A DNA stretch of 64,000 nucleotides from Orobanche coerulescens. Taxonomy: Eukaryota > Streptophyta > Magnoliopsida > Lamiales > Orobanchaceae. The notes beneath the pieces are model-generated. The model was given only the letters and a program-made list of their open reading frames with translations. It had not been told where the DNA came from and did not search any database. The stretch lies in assembly GCA_033398695.1 (NCBI GenBank), contig CM065802.1, positions 147,918,096 through 147,982,095 on the forward strand. Reading direction: 5' to 3'. Below are positions 54,892-64,000 of the stretch, piece by piece (position 1 is the stretch's first letter; every line of letters starts with the position of its first letter). Both the position numbers and the translations under genes were made by a program.

Positions 54892-55229
54892 GGACAAGGT
54901 AGTTGGGACCCCTCAGGCGATCGCGGGCGACCGCCGTTTTCTATAATATAATAAGATGGCCGATCGTCCCGTCACGTGGGCCTATTCCCTTGAGGTCCGA
55001 GGTCGCTGCTGGTGGTCAGCTGGGCGAACCAATGGGAAGCCAGCACGCATCTTGAGTCGCTGTCCGGGGAGTACCCACTTTGTACCTTTCGGCGGCCTTG
55101 TCTGTAGGTGTGGTAGGTGACAGGCTGGGGTCAAAGGTCCTATCTGTCGGCGCCCTTTGAAGATCCGCACGTGGGCCACCGTCTAAGATTCGGTCTTCGG
55201 CGACTTTGACGGATGTTGGATCCACACGT

Positions 55230-55400
55230 GGCACGAGACGATCGCCTCTGGTTCGCTCATTAAAGACGATCGCCAGATATCAAAAGACGATCGCTGGGTA
55301 CCAAATGACGGTCGTCGTATTGTGCCGATCGCTGGGCGTTTGCCCAGAGTATGTCTTCTATGGTTGGTTTTTCTGATCGTGACGCCGATCGCCTATCGAG
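55230..55400 (-). promoter_or_regulatory. T2 LTR CGATCG repeat cluster
   Basis: CGATCG occurs near 55240, 55267, 55287, 55325 and 55388, within AAGACGATCGCC-type units spaced 15-60 nt, upstream of the minus-strand TATA box. Confidence 0.55.
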
Positions 55401-55763
55401 GCGTATTAATCGCCGCACAACAATTGCCCCCCAGCTCGCCTCGATGTTGAAAACACGGGGTGAGGTGGCACTGTTGGCGATCGCCAATGTTTAGACGATC
55501 AGGCGATCTGCTTTCAACTTTGGACGATCTCTTTTTGCGCTGGGAGTAGCAGAAAATGAAAGCGGGCTCTCGAAACATCGCAAGGGCACACGTCGCGCTA
55601 CTGTTGGGGGAGTCCGACGGTTTGTCAGACTTTGTCGCCTGGCGTGCCCTCGAAAAGACGCGTCCGCGGGATTCAAGGGCAGCATTTAATGCGTCCCCAC
55701 TATGACGGTTGCGATCCAGCCCTCGAGATTTCACCTATTTGCACTTACACCCCCGCCTCCATC

Positions 55764-55770
55764 TATAAAA
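55764..55770 (+). promoter_or_regulatory. TATA box of the T2 antisense gene
   Basis: TATAAAA in CTATAAAAGGG, 149 nt before the ATG at 55919 and followed by a pyrimidine-rich leader. It lies inside the element, outside the LTR, and points against gag-pol. Confidence 0.65.
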
Positions 55771-55918
55771 GGGCTAGGGCTTCTTCTCTTTCACTCTTTA
55801 CGCGTCCTTGCATCCATAGCCGAAACTCTGCAAAAATTTCTGGAGCTTCTTGTGCCGATCTTCTTCTTTTCTCTAGGTAAGAAAAATCAATCTTCTATCT
55901 CCCTCTTCTTTTTATAAT

Positions 55919-58610
55919 ATGTCGGGAGGATCCAAGACCTTCGAGGCCGGAAGTTCTTCTGCCGTCGCGGCTTCGCCTGACTGGGAGGAGATTCCCGTCG
56001 GAGTCGACATGGAAACGGCCGTTGAGGCCATTCGCGCGGGGATTGCACCCACAGAACTTGAAGAGCTTTTCAACGAGGCCGCAGTGGCGAAGACGGCGGT
56101 GACGGCGGAGCAGGGGGGCTCGCCGGAGGATGAGGACGAACTGGAGTGGCTAACTTGGGAACGGCAGAGTGTTTTTGGCCCCACCTATATGGCCTTTGCC
56201 AAGATTATGGAGGGGATCGCCGGACCCTGTCCGGAATTTGACTTCGAAGCCTACTCTGCCGCTCATCCTAATGAACATGTGAAGCGGACGGTTTTTCGGG
56301 CCGCCGACCCGTCTCCGTGGACTCTCGGAAAGATCCGGAGTACGGCGACCAAGAAAGACCTGAGCCGTTGGAGGGCCAAATATCACATCCCCCCTGACGT
56401 TTCCTTGCACGTGCCCTCGGAGAATGAACGTGCCGATCAACCGCCCGAGGATATGGTTGCCGTCAGCGAGATGATTATGGAGGCCAGCCTGCGTTTCCCT
56501 CTGCCATTCGCCGTCTCCTACTTGTTGATCGCCTGGAATTTGGCGCCGCTTCAACTGACGTCGAATGCTTGGCTACAGGTCATCTGCACGTTGACACTGT
56601 TTGGCGGTCACCGGTTGTTCCGCCTCCTTACTGCGCTGGAGATGAATTATCTGTTTAAACTGTCCGTGCAGAAAGGGTCGATCGGCGGCAATCATATCCA
56701 AGGCCGAATGGGGAGAGTGGTCCTCGGTGTGCCGAACAAGACCAAGGGCGACCTGGCTAAATGGTGCTGGGTCGGCGGAGCGTGGAGATCGGCATCGAGT
56801 GACAGGCCGAATGAGGAGTTGGAGATCCCCACCACTTTTCGGGAGAGGAATCCGAGTAAGGATTTTAACTCTCCCCTTGATTGAGCTTGTCTTGGACTGA
56901 TCTAATTTTGTTTTCTTTTTTCAGGACCTCTCGTTCCAGCGATCGGCGATCTCCCTTTCGATTTCTTGATCGTTTGGGAGCGGATTCGTGCCTTGCCGGA
57001 TTCCTTCATTGACGTTCGCTCGCTTGGTAACGAAATTCATCGGTTGGGGGCTCGATTGTTTCGCTTCCCTCGTCACTTGAAAGTTCCAGGTATGAGCTTA
57101 AGTGGTGCTTCCTTGCTTGACGATCGTCTCCAGGAGGTCGTAGCGTTTAAGTTGCTGTCTAACTTGTTTGTACCTCTTCTTTGACAGAGGTTCATTTTCC
57201 CCGACTTGCCGAGCCACCACCAGAGATTGCCATGTCGAATCCAGGACTCATCGGTCGCGTTCCTGCGACGACGTCTCGCCCTGCTCCGGTGATGAGGCCA
57301 GCTGAGGTGCCGGTCGCCGAGACAGTAGTTCAGGGAGAGGAACAACTTCAGCGCCGCAAGAGGCGGAGGCCGTAGGATTCCCTGCCGATTACTGAGGCGG
57401 ATGTGTCCATTCTTGAGCCTCCGGTTGCTGCGGCTCCTATTTCTGCCATCCCGATGACGGAGCGATCAGGCCCTAGGCCCTCGGCGTCCGGCTCCCGGTC
57501 ATCGGGCGGCCCTACGAAGAAGGTGGCGATCGCTGAGGCGGAAACCTCTCGGGGCAAGCCTTATTTTGGTCGCGATCCCGAGCTGGTCAACAGATAAGAA
57601 AGGATCAAAATTTTCTGAGTTAGGCATTCTGAGCAAGGTATAGGCTAACTCCTTGATTTCTTTGGTTTGTGCTGCAGGGTTCGTCTTGCCGACCCGGACG
57701 TCGCTCCTATGGTGCTGTACTTTTTGTCGAGTAAGGCTCCGCAAACATCTCTCGACGTCCCTACTTACGTCCAGCAGGCTATCACCTCTCTGCCCAAGGC
57801 CTGGACGATCGATCTTGATGCGATCGCTCGTCGGCGATCTGGATATGCCATGCAGGCGACCATTGCCCTGGCTCTCCAGACGGCGACGATGGCCTTCCAA
57901 GCTGCTAGGGATTTTGAGGGGCGACCCTCCATTGCTCGTCTCCATAGCGACCTCGAGGCCGCCCGGAATAAAAACATTGAATTTGCCAATCGGCTCCAGT
58001 CTATGGAGAAGGAGTATGTGGAGACGGCCAAAAGGGCTAAACAGGACGTTGACCGATTGAAGCAGGAGCTGAGCCGCTCTAAGGAGGCTGCCGACCGGTC
58101 CCGTGATCAGGAGAAGGAAACCCACTAGAAGTATGCGGCTTCGCAGGAGGAGGCGGCCGGGCTGAAGGCGACGGTGGATCGGCTCAGCGGTGAGCTGGAG
58201 GCGGCGAAGAAAGAGCTGGAGATGGCCAAGGGAGAGAATGCCGCCAAGGTGGTCGAGCTGGCGGAGGCTGAGAAGACGACCGTGGAGTTGAAGGTGCAAC
58301 TGAAGGCGATCGAGACCGATCCCTATCTCAATGTGGCGCTCATCGGCGAGTTCGCCTATTACCTGGCCTACGCCGATGCTGTCAGAGCCGCCAAGAAGGT
58401 AGGGATCGAGATCGGTCCCTTGATGGAGAGCTTCAAAGCCTATGCGCTCGAGCACCTCTGCACCCGGAGTTCTCTTTGCCGATCCTTGACCTTGTCGACT
58501 TTGGGATCGACTTGAGTTGGTATACTGGCAAACTCATTCATCCTGAGGCCGATGGGGGAGCCCAAGCCGATCCGCAACCTGAGGGCGATGACCAGCCGGC
58601 AGGGCCTTGA
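55919..58610 (+). pseudogene. T2 antisense gene: gypsy-type transposon-domain protein with coiled coil
   Basis: Predicted exons 55919-56855, 56925-57089, 57188-57593 and 57678-58610 join in phase and give about 813 codons. Introns one and two have GT...AG ends; the third has ATAAG where GTAAG is expected. Residues 1-90 are acidic. Residues about 190-260 (RFPLPFAVSYLLIAWNLAPL, QLTSNAWLQVI, ALEMNYLF) resemble the plant putative gypsy-type transposon domain (Transposase_28-like). After a Pro/basic linker, a long coiled coil spans about residues 590-715 (LEAARNKNIEFANRL, KELEMAKGENAAKVVELAEA), then GEFAYYLAYADAV and an acidic tail. Defects: TAG at 57373 and 58126 (Gln expected at the latter) and a 1-nt frame change near 58460. 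Function unknown; it is carried by the element rather than being a host gene. Confidence 0.75.
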
Positions 58611-59690
58611 GAGATATTTTTGTTTTCCTTTGTAACTTGTACTTTTTGCTTTCTCTTTGTATTGCCTTCGGGCTTCATGTTGTACGAACTCCTTTTGATA
58701 ATGAATGAAATATTCCTTGTTCGCACTGTCTTTTTATGTACGATCGCCTTTGAATGTTTGTATGCGAATTTTTACAAGTATGTGTATGATTGCATCCGAT
58801 GTCTTGTTTACCCGACCGATTGTCTGAGTGTTGAATCTATTGATATGTTTTGAATCGAAATTCTTGCTTGTAACTTTTGCAGAACGATTTCGATCGTCCT
58901 GCGTGTGTTTGAGCGAAGCCGATCGGGCGTGGTTCCTTTCTGTCCGATCGCATTTGGGATTAGCTTGACCCATCTCTACCCCCTTGTTTTTGTTTGATTT
59001 TTGTAAGTAAGGGAACAAAAATTAGTTTGTCTGGCGAGCTATCTTCGATTTTGCCGATTCTGAAGAATCGTGTACGGTCGGGGAGTTCGATGGACCGACC
59101 TCCCTAATCGTGTCTTTGTGTGCGAGGGACACTGTATATACCGCGACTCACTTTTTTGTGAGGGTCCTCAGTTAGGCTGCGCCTGCCTTGTGTTAAAACG
59201 AAAGGCGGGCGATCTTGGTCTGGAGGAGTCCTTGCACGGGGCTTCGTCGGCTTATTCGACTCCACGTCCGCGGCTTGGTAGCTCTGCTTCCACCTTAGCC
59301 CGCCATGAAGATGGCGATCCCCGACGGTGTACATTGAGACGGGGGCAGTGGCACGTCGTATTGTCCGGGTTCATCATGTTGGATGATATACCTGGAGGAC
59401 ATGCGAATGTGTCTACTGATTATTTTGGAGGGTCCTTCGGCTACGCCGGCCTCGTATTTAAACGAAGGGCGGGCGATCTCAGCCCGAAGGAACCTTGCAT
59501 GGGCGAAGCTGTCGGTTCCATCGACCTCCAGGACCATGGCTGCATTGATTCTACCTCGGATCATCATGATCAACGATCGTCGGCGGTATGTGATATGCCC
59601 GGTGGGGCGATCGCCAGAATAGATGGGATAGGGAAAAAAATCTCATTATATTCCTTGTACACTGGGCAGTCGAAATCAAATACAAAATTT
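58611..59690. repeat. T2 non-coding interior with duplicated module
   Basis: The end of the antisense gene and the end of integrase converge here. Two imperfect copies of a module of about 270 bp begin near 59158 and 59430; they match 11100 and 11370 of T1. Shared features: GCGCCTG[C/T]..TTAAAACGAA or GTATTTAAACGAAGGGCGGGCGATC, then GGAGTCCTTGCA or GGAACCTTGCA. No coding motif seen. Confidence 0.65.
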
Positions 59691-60916
59691 TCACTGGTAG
59701 TATTTTTTCAGATGCATGGCGTTCCAGGGATATTGATCCGGGGTACCGTCAGGATGTTCAAGTTCGTAGGCTCCCGTAGTTAGCCATTTAGATATCCTGA
59801 AAGGTCCTTCTCAGTTCGGACCGAAAACGCCTGTGTGGGTTTGGATCTTGTTGAGGACGAGATCGCCCACTTGAAACCTTCTTTCTTTGACCTTTGAATT
59901 GAAGAACTTCTCGGCTCTCCTTTTGTGGATTGTGTTCTTCATTTATGAGGTCAGCCGTCGTTCTTCGAGCATGTCTAGGTCGATTCGTCGGGCCACATCG
60001 TTGTCGGTTGTCATCTCCTGTTCGGTTCGATGCCTGAGGACGGCGATCTCCGAAGGAATCACCGCTTATGTTCCGAAGGCGAGGGCGAATGGGGTTTCGC
60101 CAGTTGAATTACGGGTCGTCGTTCGATAAGACCACAAAACGTCTGGAAGCTCGCTCGCCCATCGCCCTTTCCTGGATTCGAGTTGCGCTTTAATTGTGCG
60201 TTTGAGGATCTTGTTCACAGCCTCTACCTGTCCGTTCGTCTGAGGGTGATAGGGTGCTGAAAACAATCTTTTGATTCCCCATTTCTCACAGAATTGCATG
60301 ACTTCTAAGCCGTCGACTGCTTTCCGTTGTCGGAGATAATGGCCTGGGGCAGACCGAATCGGCATACGATGTTTCTCCAGATAAACTTGATCACTTGCTC
60401 TTGGCCGATCTTGTTGAGCGGTTCGGCCTCAGCTCATTTGGTGAAATAGTCGACCCCTACGATGGCGAACTTACAGCCCCCTGGAGCCATCGGCAAGGGA
60501 CCTATAAGGTCGATGCCCCATTGCGCAAATGGCCAAGGTCTATACATGGATGTGAGCTGTTCGGGTGATAGTTTAATGTTGGGGCCCATTATCTGACACC
60601 TATGACACGATCTGGCATAGGCGATCGCATCCTTCTCGAGTGATGGCCAGAAAAAACCTTGCCTGGTTGCCTTATGGATGAGAGCTCGCACGCCCGCATG
60701 GTTTCCGCAAATCCCATCATGAATCTCGGCTAAAACGAGCCGACCTTCCTCCGGTGTAATACACTTGAGGAGGGGAAGGCTGAAGGCTCGCTTGTAAAGC
60801 TGGTCGTCCAATAGGGTATATCTGGTCCCACAGAGCTGGAGTTGGCGAGCTTTAACACGGTCGTCAGGGACCGTTCCGTCCTTTAAGTATTTGATGAACG
60901 GAGTCATCCAGTTCTC
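59691..60916 (-). pseudogene. T2 integrase, broken
   Basis: HHCC zinc region (HAGVRALIHKATRQGFFW...SCHRCQ), catalytic region with WGIDLIGPLP and IISDNG, then after a frameshift near 60335 HPQTNGQVEAVNKILKRT with the Glu, and a C-terminal domain (FQVGDLVLNKI, EGPFRISKW, YELEHPDGT, WNAMHLKKYY) ending with TGA at 59691. Stops: TAG near 60914 (separating it from RNase H), TGA near 60434 in FTK*AE (Trp expected), TAA near 60063, and others near 59945 and 59815. Confidence 0.88.
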
Positions 60917-63667
60917 CTATGCGATGGCGACCGTGGTAACGAGGCTTCTGTCGATCGCCGGCCTTGCTGACTTTGTGATTTGGATATTGGAGAAATTGGC
61001 TGCCCCATCTGATGATGCTAGTTTGGAAAGGGCATCGGCCTGGGAGTTGTGCTCTCTCGGGACTTGTTCGATTAGTACTTCTTCAAATTTTGTGCACATT
61101 TCGGCGACCATCTCTTGGTATTTGACCATCTGTTCGCCGCGCGCCTCATATTCTCCCTTAACTTGGTTCACGACCAAAAGGGAGTCCATGAAGATATGGA
61201 GGCGACGAACATCTAGGGCGAGGGCTAGATCGAGCCCTCCTACCAAGGCTTCGTATTCGGCTTCATTGTTGGTCGCACGAAAGCTAAAACGCACAGCATT
61301 AGTGAAACTTTGTCCGTCGGGACTGATGAGGACAATCCCTGCCCCTGCTCTCGAATTGGTCGCCGAGCCATCCACATATAACTTCCAGGCAGGTCGGCCG
61401 ACCTGGGTTGGACTGTGAGGGAACGTCAGTTCCACCATGAAGTCAGCCAGAGTTTGGCCTTTGATCGCCGTGCGAGGGACGTAAGTGATACCGTATTGGG
61501 CGATCTCCAGCGACCACTTGAGGAGTCGCCCGTTGGTGTTTGGTCGATGTAAAACTTGTCTTAGAGGTAGAGTTGCCAGGACTTCCACTTGATGTTCGAA
61601 GAAATAAGCCCTTAGTTTACGGACACTCATGACAAGGGCGTAGGCGATCTTCTCCAATGGTGTATAGCGTGTTTCGGCGTCGTGGAGCGCTTGACTAACA
61701 TAGTAGATCGGCAAGTGGGCTTGTCTCTCCGCTCGCACCAGAACGGCACTTAGTGCGACCTCCGAGGCTACCAGGTAAAGGAATAGTTTCTCACCGAGGA
61801 TCGGCTTTGCCAGGATCTGGGGGTTAGATAGATATTCCTTTATTTTGGCGAACGCTATCTGACTTTCCTTCGTCCATGCGAACTTCTTGTTCTTGATGGT
61901 TGCGAAGAAAGGCTTGCTTTTATCGCCGAGTCGAGATATGAAACGATTGAGGGCGGCTAGACAACCTGTAAGGCGTTGTACTTGCTTGATGTTTCGTGGC
62001 TCCTGCATGTCAAGGATCGCCTGTATCTTGTTGGGGTTCGCCTCGATCCCCCTTTGGCTCACAATGTGCCCCAGGAATTTCCCGGAGCCCACCCCGAAGT
62101 TGCATTTCTTGGGGTTTAGCCTCATGTTGAATCTTTCGAGGATGGCGAACGTCTCGGCGAGATCATTGAGGTGATCTTCCTTCTTGAGGCTTTTGACCAT
62201 GATGTCGTCAATGTAGACCTCCATGGTCTTGCCGATCTGATTGGCGAACATTCTGTTGACTAGTCGCTGGTAGGTTGCCCCTGTGTTTTTCAAGCCGAAC
62301 GGCATTCGGACCCAAAAGTATATGTCTTTTTCCGTGTGGAAAGATGTGTGTTTTATGTCTTTCTTCGCCATTGGGATTTGATGATATCCGGCGAAGGCAT
62401 CCATAAACGACATCATTTCGCAACCTGCTGTGCTATCGACCAAGTGATCAATATGAGGCATCGGAAAGTGATCTTTTGGGCATGCCGCGTTGAGGTCGGT
62501 GAAGTCGATGCATAACCTCCAGGAACCAGTCGGCTTCTTGACGAGTACCGCGTTGGAGACCCATTGTGGTTCGTCTGTAGCTACCCCGATTAATTTGTTG
62601 TTGAGTAATTTTTGGACTTCTACGTCGAGCGCCGCGTATTTTTCGGGACCGAATTTCCTACGTTTTTGGTGAACAGGCTTCATCGCCGGGTCGATCTTTA
62701 GATAGTGGCAAGCGTGCTCAGGACTTATGCCGACCATATCTTGATGCGACCAGGCAAAGACTCCGATGTTCTTACGTAGCAAATTGATCAGATCCCCTTT
62801 TAGTTCGCGGTCGATACTTGCGCCGATCTGTACTTCCCGTTCTGGATGAGCCAGATCTATCGTTATACTCTCCAACTCTTCGACGGGGACGGTCGCCTCT
62901 CGTTTGGAACGATTTCTGGACTCGATTCTCGGATCGATGTCGAGACTTGGCTCGAAACCGATCCTTGGCTCGATGTCGTCCGTTAACCGAACCGAGATGG
63001 CATCCCCTGAGTCGGGTTGGTATGATGTGCTCCGCTCGTCGATCTCCATGGGTTGATCGTCGATCGTTTCAATGTTACATATAGCATGGGACGTATTGAA
63101 AGCTGTAACGACATAGGAGTAACTCAAACATCTTTTTGCCATTAGCTGATCTCCTTTTACAGTACCGACCGTCCCATCGGCAGTGGGGAAGTTGATACAG
63201 TAAAAGAAAGATGAGGCGACCACCTCAAAGGTTTCTAAAAAGGGGCGACCTAGGAACCCATTATAGATGCTGGGCCTATCTATGATTACAAAACTTAGGT
63301 TCCTAGTAATCCTAACCTTGGGATCATAAAAGCATATTAGCTCGACGGAGAGCTTGATCCTCCCGTAGGCTTGGACTGTGTTGTCGCCGAACCCTTGGAG
63401 CACGGTGTCGAACGGCTTGATGAATTTGATTAAGTTGCCGAGTTGGTCTAGGGTGGATTTGAATATGATGTTGCAGAAACTCCCATTGTCGACCAGCACG
63501 CGATCGACCGTCTTCCCAAGGATGCAGGCGGAGATCACCAGTGCATCCTCTTTGGGGCACTGCACTCCCTCCCTGTCCTTGTTGGAGAAGGTGATGAGTG
63601 CGTCTTTAGAAATGGTCGGCTCCGGAGGTACCATGGTATAGACCCCGGCGAACTCCCTCAGCTCGGC
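60917..63667 (-). CDS. T2 protease-RT-RNase H-second RNase H (905-codon frame)
   Basis: A long open minus-strand frame; numbering is from MVPPEPTISK at 63634. Protease-like VLVDNGSFCNIIF (residues 47-59) has DNGS where DTGS/DSGA is usual. RT runs about residues 310-540 with CIDFTDLNAACPKDHFPMP, MPFGLKNTGATYQRL and catalytic YIDD (474-477). A first RNase H (about 615-735) has lost its leading Asp (LYLVASEVALSAVLV). A second one, of the archaeal-type class typical of the Tat lineage, starts WKLYVDGSATNSRAGAG (D755) and shows NNEAEYEAL, FMDSLLVV and SQADALSKLAS. The linker and dual domains identify Tat-lineage elements. The frame is separated from gag only by TGA at about 63670. Confidence 0.92.
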   Translation of the reverse strand, partial: AELREFAGVYTMVPPEPTISKDALITFSNKDREGVQCPKEDALVISACILGKTVDRVLVDNGSFCNIIFKSTLDQLGNLIKFIKPFDTVLQGFGDNTVQAYGRIKLSVELICFYDPKVRITRNLSFVIIDRPSIYNGFLGRPFLETFEVVASSFFYCINFPTADGTVGTVKGDQLMAKRCLSYSYVVTAFNTSHAICNIETIDDQPMEIDERSTSYQPDSGDAISVRLTDDIEPRIGFEPSLDIDPRIESRNRSKREATVPVEELESITIDLAHPEREVQIGASIDRELKGDLINLLRKNIGVFAWSHQDMVGISPEHACHYLKIDPAMKPVHQKRRKFGPEKYAALDVEVQKLLNNKLIGVATDEPQWVSNAVLVKKPTGSWRLCIDFTDLNAACPKDHFPMPHIDHLVDSTAGCEMMSFMDAFAGYHQIPMAKKDIKHTSFHTEKDIYFWVRMPFGLKNTGATYQRLVNRMFANQIGKTMEVYIDDIMVKSLKKEDHLNDLAETFAILERFNMRLNPKKCNFGVGSGKFLGHIVSQRGIEANPNKIQAILDMQEPRNIKQVQRLTGCLAALNRFISRLGDKSKPFFATIKNKKFAWTKESQIAFAKIKEYLSNPQILAKPILGEKLFLYLVASEVALSAVLVRAERQAHLPIYYVSQALHDAETRYTPLEKIAYALVMSVRKLRAYFFEHQVEVLATLPLRQVLHRPNTNGRLLKWSLEIAQYGITYVPRTAIKGQTLADFMVELTFPHSPTQVGRPAWKLYVDGSATNSRAGAGIVLISPDGQSFTNAVRFSFRATNNEAEYEALVGGLDLALALDVRRLHIFMDSLLVVNQVKGEYEARGEQMVKYQEMVAEMCTKFEEVLIEQVPREHNSQADALSKLASSDGAANFSNIQITKSARPAIDRSLVTTVAIA

Positions 63668-64000
63668 CTTTCACTTCCTGTTTGACATGGTGGAAACCGG
63701 GGAAAGACCCCCGAGGTTTCCATCTCCTGCTTGAGGCATGTTGATCCGACCGCCCGAGTTGATCGGAGGGACCGATTCATCAGAGTACTCCGGATCATGC
63801 TCGATTCTGGCGACCGGATTGGGAGGAGTTCTCTCGTGTTGTCGGCGCTCGCGCCCTCCGGTCCTTTCCGTCCTAGGCTCTGGCTTGGTGACCAAGTTGT
63901 CCAGTTTGCCCTCCTCAAACAGTCGCCAGAGTTGTCTGAGGAGGTCGCGGCATTGACTGGTGTTGTGGCCGGGACTCTTGTGGTAGGCACAGAATTTTCT
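63668..64000 (-). pseudogene. T2 gag C-terminus, cut by window edge
   Basis: Minus-strand frame entering at the edge: KFCAYHKSPGHNTSQCRDL, a Tat-type zinc-finger-like motif with Cys/His spacing, then LRQLWRLFEEGKLDNL and a charged Arg-rich linker, ending at TGA near 63670 in SNRK*KAELREFAG. The reading continues in the same frame into protease, so one codon (probably CGA or AGA) has become a stop. Confidence 0.82.

Larger units (their letters stand above)
54459..55422 (-). repeat. T2 3' LTR (964 bp)
   Basis: TGTTGTTACCC...CGCACAACA, matching the 961-bp T1 LTRs. TATA box at 54882-54891 (minus strand). Upstream of it on that strand (54900-55400) lie several CGATCG palindromes in GACGATCGCC-like units. 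Confidence 0.9.
54459..64000 (-). mobile_element. T2: Tat-lineage gypsy element with antisense gene, cut by window edge
   Basis: 3' LTR 54459-55422, polypurine tract 55423-55435, an antisense four-exon gene 55919-58610, a duplicated non-coding module (about 59150-59600), then integrase, dual RNase H, RT, protease and gag on the minus strand up to the right edge. The 5' LTR and most of gag are outside. Same family as T1. It interrupts hAT2. Confidence 0.92.

Noticed and set aside
55919..58610. The multi-exon gene as an ordinary host gene captured between elements
   Set aside because: It lies between the integrase end and the polypurine tract/3' LTR of T2 with no foreign insertion borders, and its domain is typical of gypsy-associated frames.

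Overview
This 64 kb window is plant nuclear DNA made almost entirely of nested transposable elements. I found no convincing host gene, tRNA, rRNA or CRISPR array. The plant assignment rests on several things: initiator-Met-type primer sites (TGGTATC[A/G]GAGC), Ty3/gypsy polyproteins with a C-terminal chromodomain-like tail, a Tat-lineage element with two RNase H domains, a Ty1/copia gag, and hAT elements with 8-bp target duplications. A flowering plant is likely; the species cannot be read from this sequence.

Layout. Positions 1-855 hold the gag start and 5' LTR of a gypsy element that runs off the left edge (R0). Positions 856-2100 are AT-rich, with a degenerate TGTACAT repeat field. From about 2101 to 17164 there is a copia-like LTR (possibly solo) split by two insertions. 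One is T1 (2659-14005), an internally deleted Tat-lineage element whose left LTR was itself hit by chromovirus-like element G1 (3527-10699, TSD CCTTC). The other is hAT1 (14374-16915, TSD AAGGAGAT). From about 17630 to beyond the right edge lies a Ty1/copia element, K. Its reading frame is cut by three insertions: G2 (19492-28603), L1 (28690-36583, TSD ACGTG, no gag or pol) and G3 (from 37967). The LTR of G3 was split by G4 (39982-49579, TSD AGTAG). The RNase H/integrase junction of G3 is followed by a CACTA-like fragment (53539-53732), then the start of hAT2 (53734), which is interrupted by T2 (54459 to the right edge), a Tat-lineage element on the minus strand.

How the parts work. G1-G4 share one design: long LTRs of about 2.0-2.4 kb, the same primer site and polypurine tract, a leader with a possible small intron, gag with two CCHC knuckles, protease, RT, RNase H, integrase and a chromodomain-like tail (Tekay/Del-like by my reading). 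G2 keeps an open 979-codon RT-RNase H-integrase frame. The other copies are broken, mostly by CAG>TAG, CGA>TGA and TGG>TGA/TAG changes, as expected from loss of methylated cytosines. L1 has matching LTR ends, primer site and polypurine tract, so it could have been moved in trans.

Most interesting. (1) In five gypsy/LARD families the LTR promoter carries clustered 12-18 bp perfect palindromes. They lie just upstream of the TATA box where I can find one. The architecture is shared, but the sequence differs between families (ACGTACGT, GCGCGC/GCGTACGC, GCCGCGGC). Indels between paired LTRs repeatedly fall at these palindromes. (2) T2 carries a four-exon gene (55919-58610) on the opposite strand to its gag-pol, with its own TATA box. 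Its product has a plant gypsy-type transposon domain and a long coiled coil. (3) The two LTRs of G2 are mosaic: about 0.6% divergent over 518 bp and about 5% in the parts sampled elsewhere. Identity figures were counted by eye on aligned stretches and are approximate.
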